A DNA stretch of 40,958 bases from IMG/VR virus record IMGVR_UViG_3300025369_000021, positions 1 to 40,958 of that record, one strand, 5' to 3'. Position 1 is the first letter of the stretch, and each line of letters opens with the position of its first letter. This document shows positions 33,501 to 40,958 of the stretch, in pieces. The notes under the pieces are model-generated. The model was given only the letters and a program-made list of their open reading frames with translations, was not told the DNA's origin and made no database searches. The position numbers and the translations under genes were made by a program. This DNA is from a virus.

Positions 33501-36500
33501 ATTGCCAGTTGCGGTATTAATATTAATACCAGTTCCGCCAGTTGCACGTAAAACACCAGTATTAACTATAGTAACGTTACCAGTAGCTGTGTTTAGACTA
33601 ATGCCTGCGCCAGCAATGTTGCTTAGAACACCAGTATTTGTTATTGTTAGTATTGCATTTGGTCCAAATGCAGTTCCGCCTCCAGAAATTCCAGTGCCTG
33701 TAATAATGTCAATGCTGGTTATTACACGGTTGTTAGTGTCGTAGATCTGGCCAGCAACAATGTTATTGCCGACTTGTAAATCTTGACCAACAGCCAAACC
33801 GCCTACTAATTGAACTGCACTTGCTGATTGTGAGCTTGTTGAGGTAGCGGTAGTGCCAATGTAAACTGTTCCACTGTTGACGTACAAGGAATATGCTGAA
33901 CCAAATACCACGTTGCTTGAATTTGCAACAGGTGCGCCACCGATATAAACGGTTGCCGCAGTATTATAAACAGTTGTGTATGCGCTATCAAATGTCGGAG
34001 TATCAATAAATGTTGAATAAGCCGATGTATATGTTCCTAATCCGCTAATGTCATAGTACAATGCGCTAGGTAGATTTAAACTAACACCTTGGCCTGCCCA
34101 GTTATAAGTTTTTAGATCGCCTTCACGACTTAGTGTGCCACCTAAATGGATACTCTTAGCAACACCGAATCCACCATACGATATTAATGCACCGCTTTGT
34201 GTATTGTATGATTCAACGGTAGAATTTAATGTTAATGCTGTAGTGTTTAATAAGTTGTTTGGATCACCAATAACTAATGGATAATGAATAACACCACCGT
34301 CAAAACCAGTCGGAGTTGCTGTAGTTAATACTTGCGCACCGTTTGAATACAATACTTGTGCAGATAACTGTCCACCGACGATTAAATTCTGTCCAATAGC
34401 AACACCACCATAGACTACTAATGCACCAGATGCTGTGCTGGTAGCTGTTGTGCTGTTTGCAATAATTAACGGATCACTGATTGTTCCGCCGTTAAAGTTT
34501 GTTAATTGTGTCTGTCCGGCGTCGGTGAATAATTTGTGGCAATATAAATCGCCGTTAAATCCGCCGCCACCGCCGACAATCAATGCACCTGTGCCTGTCG
34601 ATGTAGCACTTGTGCTTGCGTAAATGTGTACAGGACCGCCTAGGCTTGAATTACCCACTACACCTAATCCGCCTGTGATTTTGACTGCACCTGTAGTCGG
34701 ATCGCTACTTGCAGTTGCATTTCCAAATCCAACGATTCCACCAAAGTAAGAGTCGCCTGCTACTCCGATACCGCCTGCTGTTACCATCAATGCGTGATTT
34801 AATGTTACTGTTGAATTTGCACCGGTGTTAGATAATGTAATTCTTCCTGATAGGTATGAATTTCCTGCTACACCAATGCCACCCAATACTTGCAAATCAC
34901 CGGTGTTGGTTGAAATAGCACCAATGCCACCTAGTAAATGTAGGCCACCAAATTGTGCTGTTCCAAAGCTACCTGTGCTTGCAAAACTAGGCGCAAAGTT
35001 TTCATATCCACCTGGGTAGATATTTGTTTTATAGGTTAAGTATCCTGTGCTTGCATCACGACCTAGGAACGCATGATTATCTGTTGCAGAACTAGCACCG
35101 GTATTGTAGTGTAATAGTAGACCACGATCTAAACCATCATTAGTTGTTAGAGGAGTGTTATTAATTCCTGTACCAACATCAATAACTGGATCAATAACGT
35201 ATGTGTTCTGTGAATCAACAGTTGTTTGTGTACCTAATACTGTTAGATTGCCGCTGATAACTGTGTTACCGTAAACACTTAAATCTTTCTTAGTTGATAA
35301 GCCACCCTCGATATAAACAGCATTGTTGTAAAAATTGCTTGTGTCGCTTGCTGTACTTGTTACATGTAAGCTAACAAATGTCGCTGTAAATGATGTTCCA
35401 AATTGTAGTGATCCACCAAGATTTAAATTGCCACCAATGAACACATCTTTTTGTATTCCTACGCCACCTACGACAGTAATTGCACCTGTAGTTGAACTAG
35501 TTGAGTTTGTAGAAGATGTTACTTGTAAAGTTTGTACAGACAAATTACTACCTGTACCTTGGAATATTAACTGTCCGCCAACTACTAAATTGCCACCAAC
35601 GCCCACTCCGCCTTTAACTGTAATCGCACCAGTAGTTGTTGATGTAGAATTTGTTGTAGAGTTTACAGTAAGAGTTGATAAACTTAAATCACCGCCATTA
35701 CCTGTAAAGTGTAGTTGACCACCAATCCATACATCTTGCCCAATACCAACACCGCCGGTTACTATAACACCGCCGGTTGTTGTGCTTGTTGAGTTTGTTG
35801 ATGTTGTAACTTTTAATGATTGAACAACTAGAGCATTACCTTGACCGCTGAATATCAGTTGTCCGCCTAATACTAAATCTTGAGCAATACCAACACCACC
35901 AGCAATTATTAAAGAACCGCTTGTTGTGCTTGTTGAGTTTGTCGAGCTCGTAAATATCGATTGGCCAGATACAGTTAAGTTTGTAGCACTAATGTTACCA
36001 GCCGCAATATTACCTGTGGCTTGTCCGCCTGCACCGCTTAACGATAAATTTCCACCAACTGTTAGATTTTTTCCAATACCAACGCCGCCTGTTACAACTA
36101 AAGCACCTGTTGTAGTTGATGTTGAATCTATAGATGATGTTATGTATTCTTGTGTTGTTACTTGTAAAGTTGTAAATGTTGCTGGACGGGGAGTATTACT
36201 GCCAATGACTATGTTATCCATTGTACCTGCATTACCCGCGCTGATAACAACTGTACCTGTACCGGTTGGCGAAATATTTACATTGGCATTAACAGGGTCC
36301 ATAGTAACTGCGCCCAGGACTGATAAAGATCCTGTTACAGTAAAGGAATTTACGTTAAAGTTTGTCGCAGTTAATGTTGTAAACTGAGCAGGTCCGGGTT
36401 GAGTTATACCAATGCTTGAATTTTCAATGTCTTTATTGTATACTGTTTGTGTAGAAACATCGTCGATGATTTCACGCCAGTATATTGGATCAACACCTAC

Positions 36501-37136
36501 TGTGTCTGTTGATCTAAATGTTGTAAAGAATAATGTACGGCCGTATGTGGTTCCTCTAATAACAGGAATAGCCGCATGTGATAACTGTACTGTAGTATTT
36601 GCATCTGAAGAACGAATTAATGTAACAGCCGAACTAGCAGTTGATGCTGGAATTAAGGTAGCTGTTTGAACAACATAAATGCCGTTCTCTGCTGGATTAT
36701 CTTGTGCTCTAACAACAATTCTATCTAAGTATGTGATTGAAACACCGTCATATACAACTGTACTGGTGCTTGTGTTAATTACAATAGAACATGTAGTTGC
36801 CGCAATCGCTTCTTTCTTGAAACCGTTACCAATAATACCTTGAGGAATATTAACAGGACCGTTAAGTGTAATGGTACCTGTACCGCTTGGATTTAATACT
36901 AGATTACCATCTGTTGTTTGACTTGTAATAGTACCAGATGTAAATCCAATATTACCTAAACTGTTTGTAAATGTTGCAACACCGTTTGCGCCAACAACTA
37001 ATGTATAACCTGTGGTTTGACTAGGTGTGGCACCAAGCGCGGCCTGTGCTTGGCTCAGCGTGATGAATTGATATCGTAGCGGACTTAAACTTCCGCTAGG
37101 TGTAGCTCTTGTTGTTCCGCCTAGTAGTGTTGGCAT
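30576..37136 (-). CDS. Large modular tail fibre (2186 aa)
   Basis: The second giant fibre has about 19 copies of the TSTTTGAL / GGVGIG module. It starts with a distinct N-terminal region (MPTLLGGTTRATPSGSLSPL, then TLSQAQAALG), which may attach to the baseplate or another fibre. Two near-identical longer segments with DPVIDVGTG, GLDRGLLLHYNTG and NIYPGG lie in the middle, and a third copy occurs in the 4521-aa fibre. The C-terminal domain (KYLVQVVDVTAAG, SEIMLFHDG, SEYG, TLTFTPNYTPTALTVRVNRT) is a terminal domain I recall from marine T4-like fibres. The start has AGGA 8 bases upstream and follows the 135-aa gene by 15 bases. Confidence 0.85.
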   Translation of the reverse strand: MPTLLGGTTRATPSGSLSPLRYQFITLSQAQAALGATPSQTTGYTLVVGANGVATFTNSLGNIGFTSGTITSQTTDGNLVLNPSGTGTITLNGPVNIPQGIIGNGFKKEAIAATTCSIVINTSTSTVVYDGVSITYLDRIVVRAQDNPAENGIYVVQTATLIPASTASSAVTLIRSSDANTTVQLSHAAIPVIRGTTYGRTLFFTTFRSTDTVGVDPIYWREIIDDVSTQTVYNKDIENSSIGITQPGPAQFTTLTATNFNVNSFTVTGSLSVLGAVTMDPVNANVNISPTGTGTVVISAGNAGTMDNIVIGSNTPRPATFTTLQVTTQEYITSSIDSTSTTTGALVVTGGVGIGKNLTVGGNLSLSGAGGQATGNIAAGNISATNLTVSGQSIFTSSTNSTSTTSGSLIIAGGVGIAQDLVLGGQLIFSGQGNALVVQSLKVTTSTNSTSTTTGGVIVTGGVGIGQDVWIGGQLHFTGNGGDLSLSTLTVNSTTNSTSTTTGAITVKGGVGVGGNLVVGGQLIFQGTGSNLSVQTLQVTSSTNSTSSTTGAITVVGGVGIQKDVFIGGNLNLGGSLQFGTSFTATFVSLHVTSTASDTSNFYNNAVYIEGGLSTKKDLSVYGNTVISGNLTVLGTQTTVDSQNTYVIDPVIDVGTGINNTPLTTNDGLDRGLLLHYNTGASSATDNHAFLGRDASTGYLTYKTNIYPGGYENFAPSFASTGSFGTAQFGGLHLLGGIGAISTNTGDLQVLGGIGVAGNSYLSGRITLSNTGANSTVTLNHALMVTAGGIGVAGDSYFGGIVGFGNATASSDPTTGAVKITGGLGVVGNSSLGGPVHIYASTSATSTGTGALIVGGGGGFNGDLYCHKLFTDAGQTQLTNFNGGTISDPLIIANSTTATSTASGALVVYGGVAIGQNLIVGGQLSAQVLYSNGAQVLTTATPTGFDGGVIHYPLVIGDPNNLLNTTALTLNSTVESYNTQSGALISYGGFGVAKSIHLGGTLSREGDLKTYNWAGQGVSLNLPSALYYDISGLGTYTSAYSTFIDTPTFDSAYTTVYNTAATVYIGGAPVANSSNVVFGSAYSLYVNSGTVYIGTTATSTSSQSASAVQLVGGLAVGQDLQVGNNIVAGQIYDTNNRVITSIDIITGTGISGGGTAFGPNAILTITNTGVLSNIAGAGISLNTATGNVTIVNTGVLRATGGTGININTATGNITISNVGVTSVTAGSGISLSTSTGSVAIASIDTLQLVTARGAVTDRPITLTSTGTALNVYSTATIGGSLSVGSSATVGTLFAGTSTLGSLTVNGTALISGNLVVQGSQTIVNSTQTALTDPVIDIGTNVNNTPLTGDDGYDKGLLIHYNTGASTAADNHAFLGMEHASRKLTFRTNIYPGGFETVPNPYNTTGTVGGAIFSDLHLIGGVASTGPTTGDLQVAGGIGISGNSTFAGQVVFNNTTNTISSQTGAVQLAGGLGVGKDVYIAGNLILDGYLLSTASNFNGGTIYKDLISNSLTPSTSTQTGAILVNGTGGIGVGGNVNVGGYINASAIYQNGQPLSTNISLALGPGLSGGVTTTASGVTIALTNTGLTNLGSGTGISLSTSSGSIITITNIGVTGITVGPGLGAIGSLGGVTTSTGTVRLLNLGVTSAVSGKGINIDQSTGTITISNIGVTDITAVGSGLTLSTSTGSLFIANAGVTALTAGTDTYVSAATGAVTVWSYATLQSVTDHGNTTTNAVIINNTTTSTNIYNGALVVGGGAGIGQNLFVGGNSTVIGTLTAPYATIADYSFTGSSIVALANDAALLQVPGNAGSITLQATSVNLSAQTSATINTPNTTITGLANFTNLTSSTNTLTGAVKILGGVAIGNNLYVQGTISATGGYLGLNPNKIFQSTSSVTVIDSGTAPQEVFVSVAGTTSTVFYNNGVSINVPLNAGNIITTGTIQRIGTVLSNGWGSNGIALSILDATYDDLTSQGVVGTAHVNVFGQPTISATSGVATYNDVATVYIKNSPIAGNGNTTITRPWGLYVNNGNVYVGSNTVSTTPSTGALQVAGGVGVGGSLNVGGNVYVSGNTINVGNSEIYTYTSPTVSAQAQLSLDSFGVANYHSAKYLVQVVDVTAAGQPNKVYVSEIMLFHDGLSSAYISEYGIASNTGDLGTFDAALSGGTVTLTFTPNYTPTALTVRVNRTTIA
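30960..36120 (-). repeat. Coding repeats of the 2186-aa fibre
   Basis: About 19 modules, five of them almost in tandem near residues 340-560 (about 36120-35440), each with NSTSTTTG-like and GGVGIG-like motifs. The five are more alike than the rest, suggesting recent duplication. Confidence 0.8.
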
Positions 37137-37151
37137 TTCTAATTCCTAAAA

Positions 37152-37559
37152 TTATTGGTTAGCTGTTTCTAATACACTTAGAACTAACTTACATACTCCT
37201 GCTTGATCTGCATACGCAATCACGCTATCAAGCTGTTCGATAATCATCTTACCCGGTATCATGTTTGCAGAATCGTTTGGTGGAATTTGGAATTGACTAA
37301 CTAACTCTGTAGTTATGTTACCACCTTGTCCCCCATTGCCCTGTGCATCTGCTAAAACTGGTAAATTTCTATAGTGTGCAAAGGTTACAGCATGTACACC
37401 CTGCGCCACTGTGGCAGTTGTATAGCTGTCAATGTTTGCTATGTTTGCCATCAAAATAATGGCCGTAGTTCCCACAGGAGCTGTGTAGACTCTTGCGTTA
37501 GTTGCTGTTGTTAAAACTGTTGTCTTAGTTTTAAACGTGTTTAATGGAATTAATGCCAT
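37152..37559 (-). CDS. Small virion-associated protein, unknown
   Basis: The 135-aa protein begins MALIPLNTFKTKTTVLTTAT and contains VYTAPVGTTAIILMANIANI, a strand pattern like small beta-sandwich head or fibre decorating proteins of marine phages. The C-terminal half has a Pro-rich loop (FQIPPNDSANMIPGK) and a terminal strand. Its place between two fibre genes (12 bases after the CxRD protein, 15 before the 2186-aa fibre) suggests a connector or capping role in the fibre assembly. AAGGA lies 8 bases before the ATG at 37559, overlapping the upstream stop region. Confidence 0.6.
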   Translation of the reverse strand: MALIPLNTFKTKTTVLTTATNARVYTAPVGTTAIILMANIANIDSYTTATVAQGVHAVTFAHYRNLPVLADAQGNGGQGGNITTELVSQFQIPPNDSANMIPGKMIIEQLDSVIAYADQAGVCKLVLSVLETANQ

Positions 37560-37571
37560 GTTATTTTATCC

Positions 37572-40500
37572 TTATAGTCCTTCAATTGCCAACACGAACG
37601 GTGTTAGGTTAGCAAATAGTGATTTTGTAAATGTTCTTCCTGATAACACACCAGTCGCCTGACTAATTACCAATCCCGGACCAATACGGAAGTCACCGTT
37701 TTGGTCAGTTGATGTAAAGAACACCTTACCATTATTTAACTGTATAGTTTCATGTGCTTGTATCGGATCTGCGTAACCTACATAAGGTAGGGCACCGTAG
37801 TTAGAACCAGCACCTACATACTCAAACAAGTAACCAGAAGCAGACATGTATGAGCGTCTGTAGAAGTTAATTCTATTCTTATCTGGGAATAGTGTAGCAT
37901 CTGCAACGTTGTCTTCTAGTGTTACTAAATGGTGTGTTCCTGCTCTTGCAAAATAACTTTGTCCTGCTAAAACAGATTGATAGTTACCGCCGTTGGCTAA
38001 GTCTGTTGCTATAGCATCTATGATCAATCCTACATCTCTCTTACAAATAGCCTGATTATATTCAAAACCATTGTATTTTGCATCAATGTATGCAAGAGTA
38101 TTTGTAATCATTGTGCTAGAATTGCTAGAAATAATTGTTTGTACACCAGATACTGCATTATCATGTGCCGGAGCAGTTGGATAAACAATCGCCGGAGCCG
38201 AATTAATTCCGTTACTTATAATATTAGAAACAATGTTAGTCAATAGAGTTAGTGTCGGTACTGCATCAGATCCGCCTAATAAGCTAGGATTAATGTACTG
38301 AGCTACAGTATTTTGATAATAACTTGCTGGCTGAGTGTTAGTTACAATATAACTAAACAACTGGCCAATAAAGTTAACTGCTCCTGCTGTTTCAGGTATT
38401 TCATTTGGTATTAAACTTGTTTCGCCAACAGTATTTGCCTTCCAGTATTGCAAACCTGCATCAACAGATTGCCAGTTTCCACCATACATCAAATCATATA
38501 GTATACCTTCAACAATAAACTGTATATCTCTCTTACATGTATCTTGATTGTAAGTAAACTGAGTATAAGTTTGATTGATCCAAGTAATAGTTTCGCTAGC
38601 TAATGTGTACTTGTCTGCTTCGATAGTTGTGCTAGCTAGATTAGCATAACCCGGCACAGGTATATTGATATCGCTGATCAACGGTGCCGCACCTGGACCG
38701 TTTTGAACAATGTTACTCATATCAGTTACTAATGTTGCAATCGTATTTGCCGCATTGGCACCTAATGTCAATGTGTTATTGATATACTGTGTAGCAGTTG
38801 TATAAACTGTTGTAGGTGCAGTATTTCTAATAACTTTCTGTGCAAGTGTATTGATATAGTTAATAGCTGAAACAGTCTGCGGTGTTTCATTTGGAATTAC
38901 ACTGACGTTGTTGTTTGCACTATTAAAATATTGAAGTGCGGCATCAACGCTCATTGAGTTACCACCATACGTCAAGTCGTAGATCAATGCTTGTGTTAAG
39001 AATCCAACATCGCGTTTGCATTTTGATCTATCATAAGTGAATCCACTTGGATACAACTGATTGATATAAGCAATAGTCTGTGCTTGAATAAATGTTCTGT
39101 TAGCTTCCAACATCTTCGCAGTATTTTGTGCGTTGGCATCGCCTTGTGTTAGACCGATACTTGTTGGACTTGCGGCTACAGTTGGACCATTAGTGATAAT
39201 ATTAACAATATTAGCAACCAACGATGTAGCTGTATTGGCATTAGCAACAGTACCCGCTGACAAGTTTGTAACTTGTGTAACAGTACTTTGATATGTTGTT
39301 ACCGCTGTGCCTTCAATAATGCTTGGCAATATTGAGCTAATATAGTTGTAGGCTTGAGTTACTTGTACGCTTTCGTTTGGAATAGCACTTGAAGTGTTTG
39401 AATATCCAAAATAGTAAACTCCGCTTTGAACTGCTTGTCTGTTTCCGCCGTACAATAAGTCAAATGCAACAGAATCAACCATATAGCCAATATCGCGAAC
39501 ACACTTAGTACCGTCATAAGTGAATCCTGATGTCTTAGTAGCATCAACGTATGCTTTACCTTCTGCTTGTAAGTAGGCCTTATTGGCTTCTAATATAGCA
39601 TAAGCATGTTGTACATTAGCATTACTGCTTGATGTTACACCATTAGGTACAATGATATCTGTTACACCGGCTGTGCCGTTTGTAATGATGTTTGTAATTA
39701 CAGAAAAATCTGTAGAAACTATAGTTTGTTCAGCACTTGTTGCCGCAGGTAAATTTGTAACCTGTGTTACTGTCGACTGATAGCGGACGCCGGTAGTATC
39801 GTTCAGTAAAACTTTTTGTGCTAGTCCTGCAACGTAGTTGATTGCATTTGTGGTTGTTGTAACTTCACCAGGGATAGTTGTTGTAGTTTGATTCCAATAT
39901 TGGATACCGGCAAAAGTTGATTGGCTTGTACCACCAAATAAAATGTCTTGTGCAACTGCATCAACAATTAATCCCGTGTCACGATAGCACTTGGCTTGAT
40001 TGTATGTGAATCCACCAAATGTATTGAATACATATCCTTCAACTTCTGATTGGATAAATCCTAAGTTGTTTTGTATCAGTTGGCTAGCACTAGCAAATCC
40101 GCTGTCGATGCCTGCTGGTAAAGGATAAGTTACAGTTGGGCTTACGCTCAACCCATTCTGAACGATATTATTGATAGTAACAATATCATTAATTACCTGT
40201 GTAGTAGCTGTTGAGCTTGCGGCTACGTTTGGTAATGCCTGTACTAGACCGCTTATATAGTTAAATGCCCCAACTGTCTCAGTTAGTTCATTGTTAATAA
40301 CATTATTTGCATTACCTCTGTAGTATGCTTGACCTGCTTTAACTGCACGATAGTTAGAACCTGTTAAGATATCTGCTGATAGTGCATCTAGGATATAACC
40401 TAAATCTCTTGTGCATTTAGCTTGATCGTATGTGAATACTGTGTAGTTGGCGTTGATCCAAGCAATAGTCTCTGCTTTGATAAAGTTCATGTTATCAAGG

Positions 40501-40958
40501 ATCAATGTCTTAGCATTGCTGACTCCTAGGTCAATTCCAGGATAATCTGGAAGTACTAGAGCAGGCTGTGAACTTGTACCATTGTCAATAATATTATTGA
40601 TGTTAACAGCACCTTGTGTCACGTTTGAAATAGCTTCACCAACGTTGCTGATACCGGCTAAGTTAGTTACTAGTGACGCTATGTGTGAAATAGCATCAGT
40701 AGTTTGTGTCATTTCGTTTTGTAAAACGTATGCACTCGCCGCACGTTGATAAGCATTACCACACTTGCGTGATTGATAATTGCTTTGATAGAATACATCA
40801 TATGCAAAGCCATTTAATATATAACCTAAATCTCTTCTGCAGGTTGCGTGATCATAAACAAAATATAAACTATTCAAGTATGCAAGAGTTTCTGCTTGGA
40901 AGAACGCTTTATTTTGTAATAATAATGAGGCCGCACTAGCCGCACCTGCCACAGGAGT
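37572..40958 (-). CDS. CxRD-repeat structural protein, 5' end outside window
   Basis: At least 1128 residues are in the window. The frame is open to the right edge, so the true start lies beyond 40958 and the GTG at 40952 is only an internal Val codon. It contains seven repeats of about 145-160 residues. Each has FxYxxxxCxRDxG, a run ending in D..xGxNxxSV, a Gly-x-x-Tyr, then ENxxxT-like and a helix with AxxYI. The protein ends with an unrelated module (VFFTSTDQNGDFRIGPGLVI and SLFANLTPFVLAIEGL) shared in part with the 4521-aa fibre. I recall similar repeats in uncharacterised fibre-like proteins of marine T4-like phages. It is the first visible gene of the fibre cluster. Confidence 0.75.
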   Translation of the reverse strand, partial: TPVAGAASAASLLLQNKAFFQAETLAYLNSLYFVYDHATCRRDLGYILNGFAYDVFYQSNYQSRKCGNAYQRAASAYVLQNEMTQTTDAISHIASLVTNLAGISNVGEAISNVTQGAVNINNIIDNGTSSQPALVLPDYPGIDLGVSNAKTLILDNMNFIKAETIAWINANYTVFTYDQAKCTRDLGYILDALSADILTGSNYRAVKAGQAYYRGNANNVINNELTETVGAFNYISGLVQALPNVAASSTATTQVINDIVTINNIVQNGLSVSPTVTYPLPAGIDSGFASASQLIQNNLGFIQSEVEGYVFNTFGGFTYNQAKCYRDTGLIVDAVAQDILFGGTSQSTFAGIQYWNQTTTTIPGEVTTTTNAINYVAGLAQKVLLNDTTGVRYQSTVTQVTNLPAATSAEQTIVSTDFSVITNIITNGTAGVTDIIVPNGVTSSSNANVQHAYAILEANKAYLQAEGKAYVDATKTSGFTYDGTKCVRDIGYMVDSVAFDLLYGGNRQAVQSGVYYFGYSNTSSAIPNESVQVTQAYNYISSILPSIIEGTAVTTYQSTVTQVTNLSAGTVANANTATSLVANIVNIITNGPTVAASPTSIGLTQGDANAQNTAKMLEANRTFIQAQTIAYINQLYPSGFTYDRSKCKRDVGFLTQALIYDLTYGGNSMSVDAALQYFNSANNNVSVIPNETPQTVSAINYINTLAQKVIRNTAPTTVYTTATQYINNTLTLGANAANTIATLVTDMSNIVQNGPGAAPLISDINIPVPGYANLASTTIEADKYTLASETITWINQTYTQFTYNQDTCKRDIQFIVEGILYDLMYGGNWQSVDAGLQYWKANTVGETSLIPNEIPETAGAVNFIGQLFSYIVTNTQPASYYQNTVAQYINPSLLGGSDAVPTLTLLTNIVSNIISNGINSAPAIVYPTAPAHDNAVSGVQTIISSNSSTMITNTLAYIDAKYNGFEYNQAICKRDVGLIIDAIATDLANGGNYQSVLAGQSYFARAGTHHLVTLEDNVADATLFPDKNRINFYRRSYMSASGYLFEYVGAGSNYGALPYVGYADPIQAHETIQLNNGKVFFTSTDQNGDFRIGPGLVISQATGVLSGRTFTKSLFANLTPFVLAIEGL
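37980..40900 (-). repeat. Seven CxRD coding repeats
   Basis: CxRD motifs lie near 40840, 40410, 39985, 39503, 39020, 38525 and 38040, spaced about 425-495 bases. The Cys, Arg and Asp are invariant in all seven while the linkers vary. Confidence 0.85.

Noticed and set aside
17300-36120. CRISPR-like regularly repeated DNA
   Set aside because: Repeats are coding, degenerate, in frame and irregularly spaced, with no cas genes.
35926-36387. 153-codon plus-strand frame opposite the 2186-aa fibre
   Set aside because: Same antisense pattern from fibre repeats, no start signals.
40950-40952. GTG at 40952 as the real start of the CxRD protein
   Set aside because: The frame is open to the window edge and no ribosome site is visible, so the gene is simply cut.

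Overview
The window looks like the structural-gene region of a large T4-like contractile-tailed phage (myovirus) of a bacterium, probably aquatic. The tail sheath (gp18-like), tail tube (gp19-like), neck proteins (gp13- and gp14-like), tail completion protein (gp15-like) and dNMP kinase (gp1-like) are recognisable from sequence. Their style, and the huge repetitive fibres, resemble marine T4-like phages such as cyanophages and pelagiphages. The sequence is AT-rich by eye, genes are tightly packed (many 1-44 base overlaps), Shine-Dalgarno sites are present before most genes, and several gene starts carry a T4-late-like box of the form (N)TAAATA. The host cannot be named from this window. No tRNA, rRNA, CRISPR array, insertion sequence, integrase or origin was seen, and no stretch over 300 bases lacks a gene.

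Layout from left to right. Positions 1-4141, minus strand: a late-promoter box for a gene outside the window, a terminator, the tail tube gene, and an unusually large tail sheath gene (1125 aa). Positions 4162-4540, plus strand: a small Cys-rich, HNH-like protein with its own late box, overlapping the dNMP kinase gene tail to tail. Positions 4497-6000, minus strand: dNMP kinase and a gp13-like neck protein. Positions 6006-6022: two back-to-back late boxes forming an inverted repeat. Positions 6030-9162, plus strand: gp14-like, gp15-like (enlarged) and a NUDIX hydrolase, joined by 1- and 4-base overlaps. Positions 9159-40958, minus strand: one long cluster. Read in the direction of transcription it encodes a CxRD-repeat structural protein (cut by the window edge), a small structural protein, a 2186-aa fibre, a 4521-aa fibre, a LamG-like lectin protein, an 889-aa fibre with an S74 self-cleaving chaperone, a Tyr/Trp-rich putative adhesin, a flavin-dependent tryptophan-halogenase-like enzyme, two proteins of unknown function and a 2OG-Fe(II) oxygenase-like enzyme.

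How it fits together: the left third builds the neck and tail. The right three quarters builds what is probably an elaborate adhesion apparatus of giant modular fibres. At the distal end of that cluster the phage carries two oxidative enzymes, and the halogenase directly follows an aromatic-rich adhesin gene.

The most interesting regulatory features are two start-codon hairpins, at the dNMP kinase and at the 4521-aa fibre. In each, a promoter lies so that locally started mRNA would lack the 5' arm, while read-through mRNA would hide the start codon. The divergent neck promoters also sit so close to their start codons that both mRNAs should be leaderless or nearly so. These regulatory readings are inferences from sequence alone.
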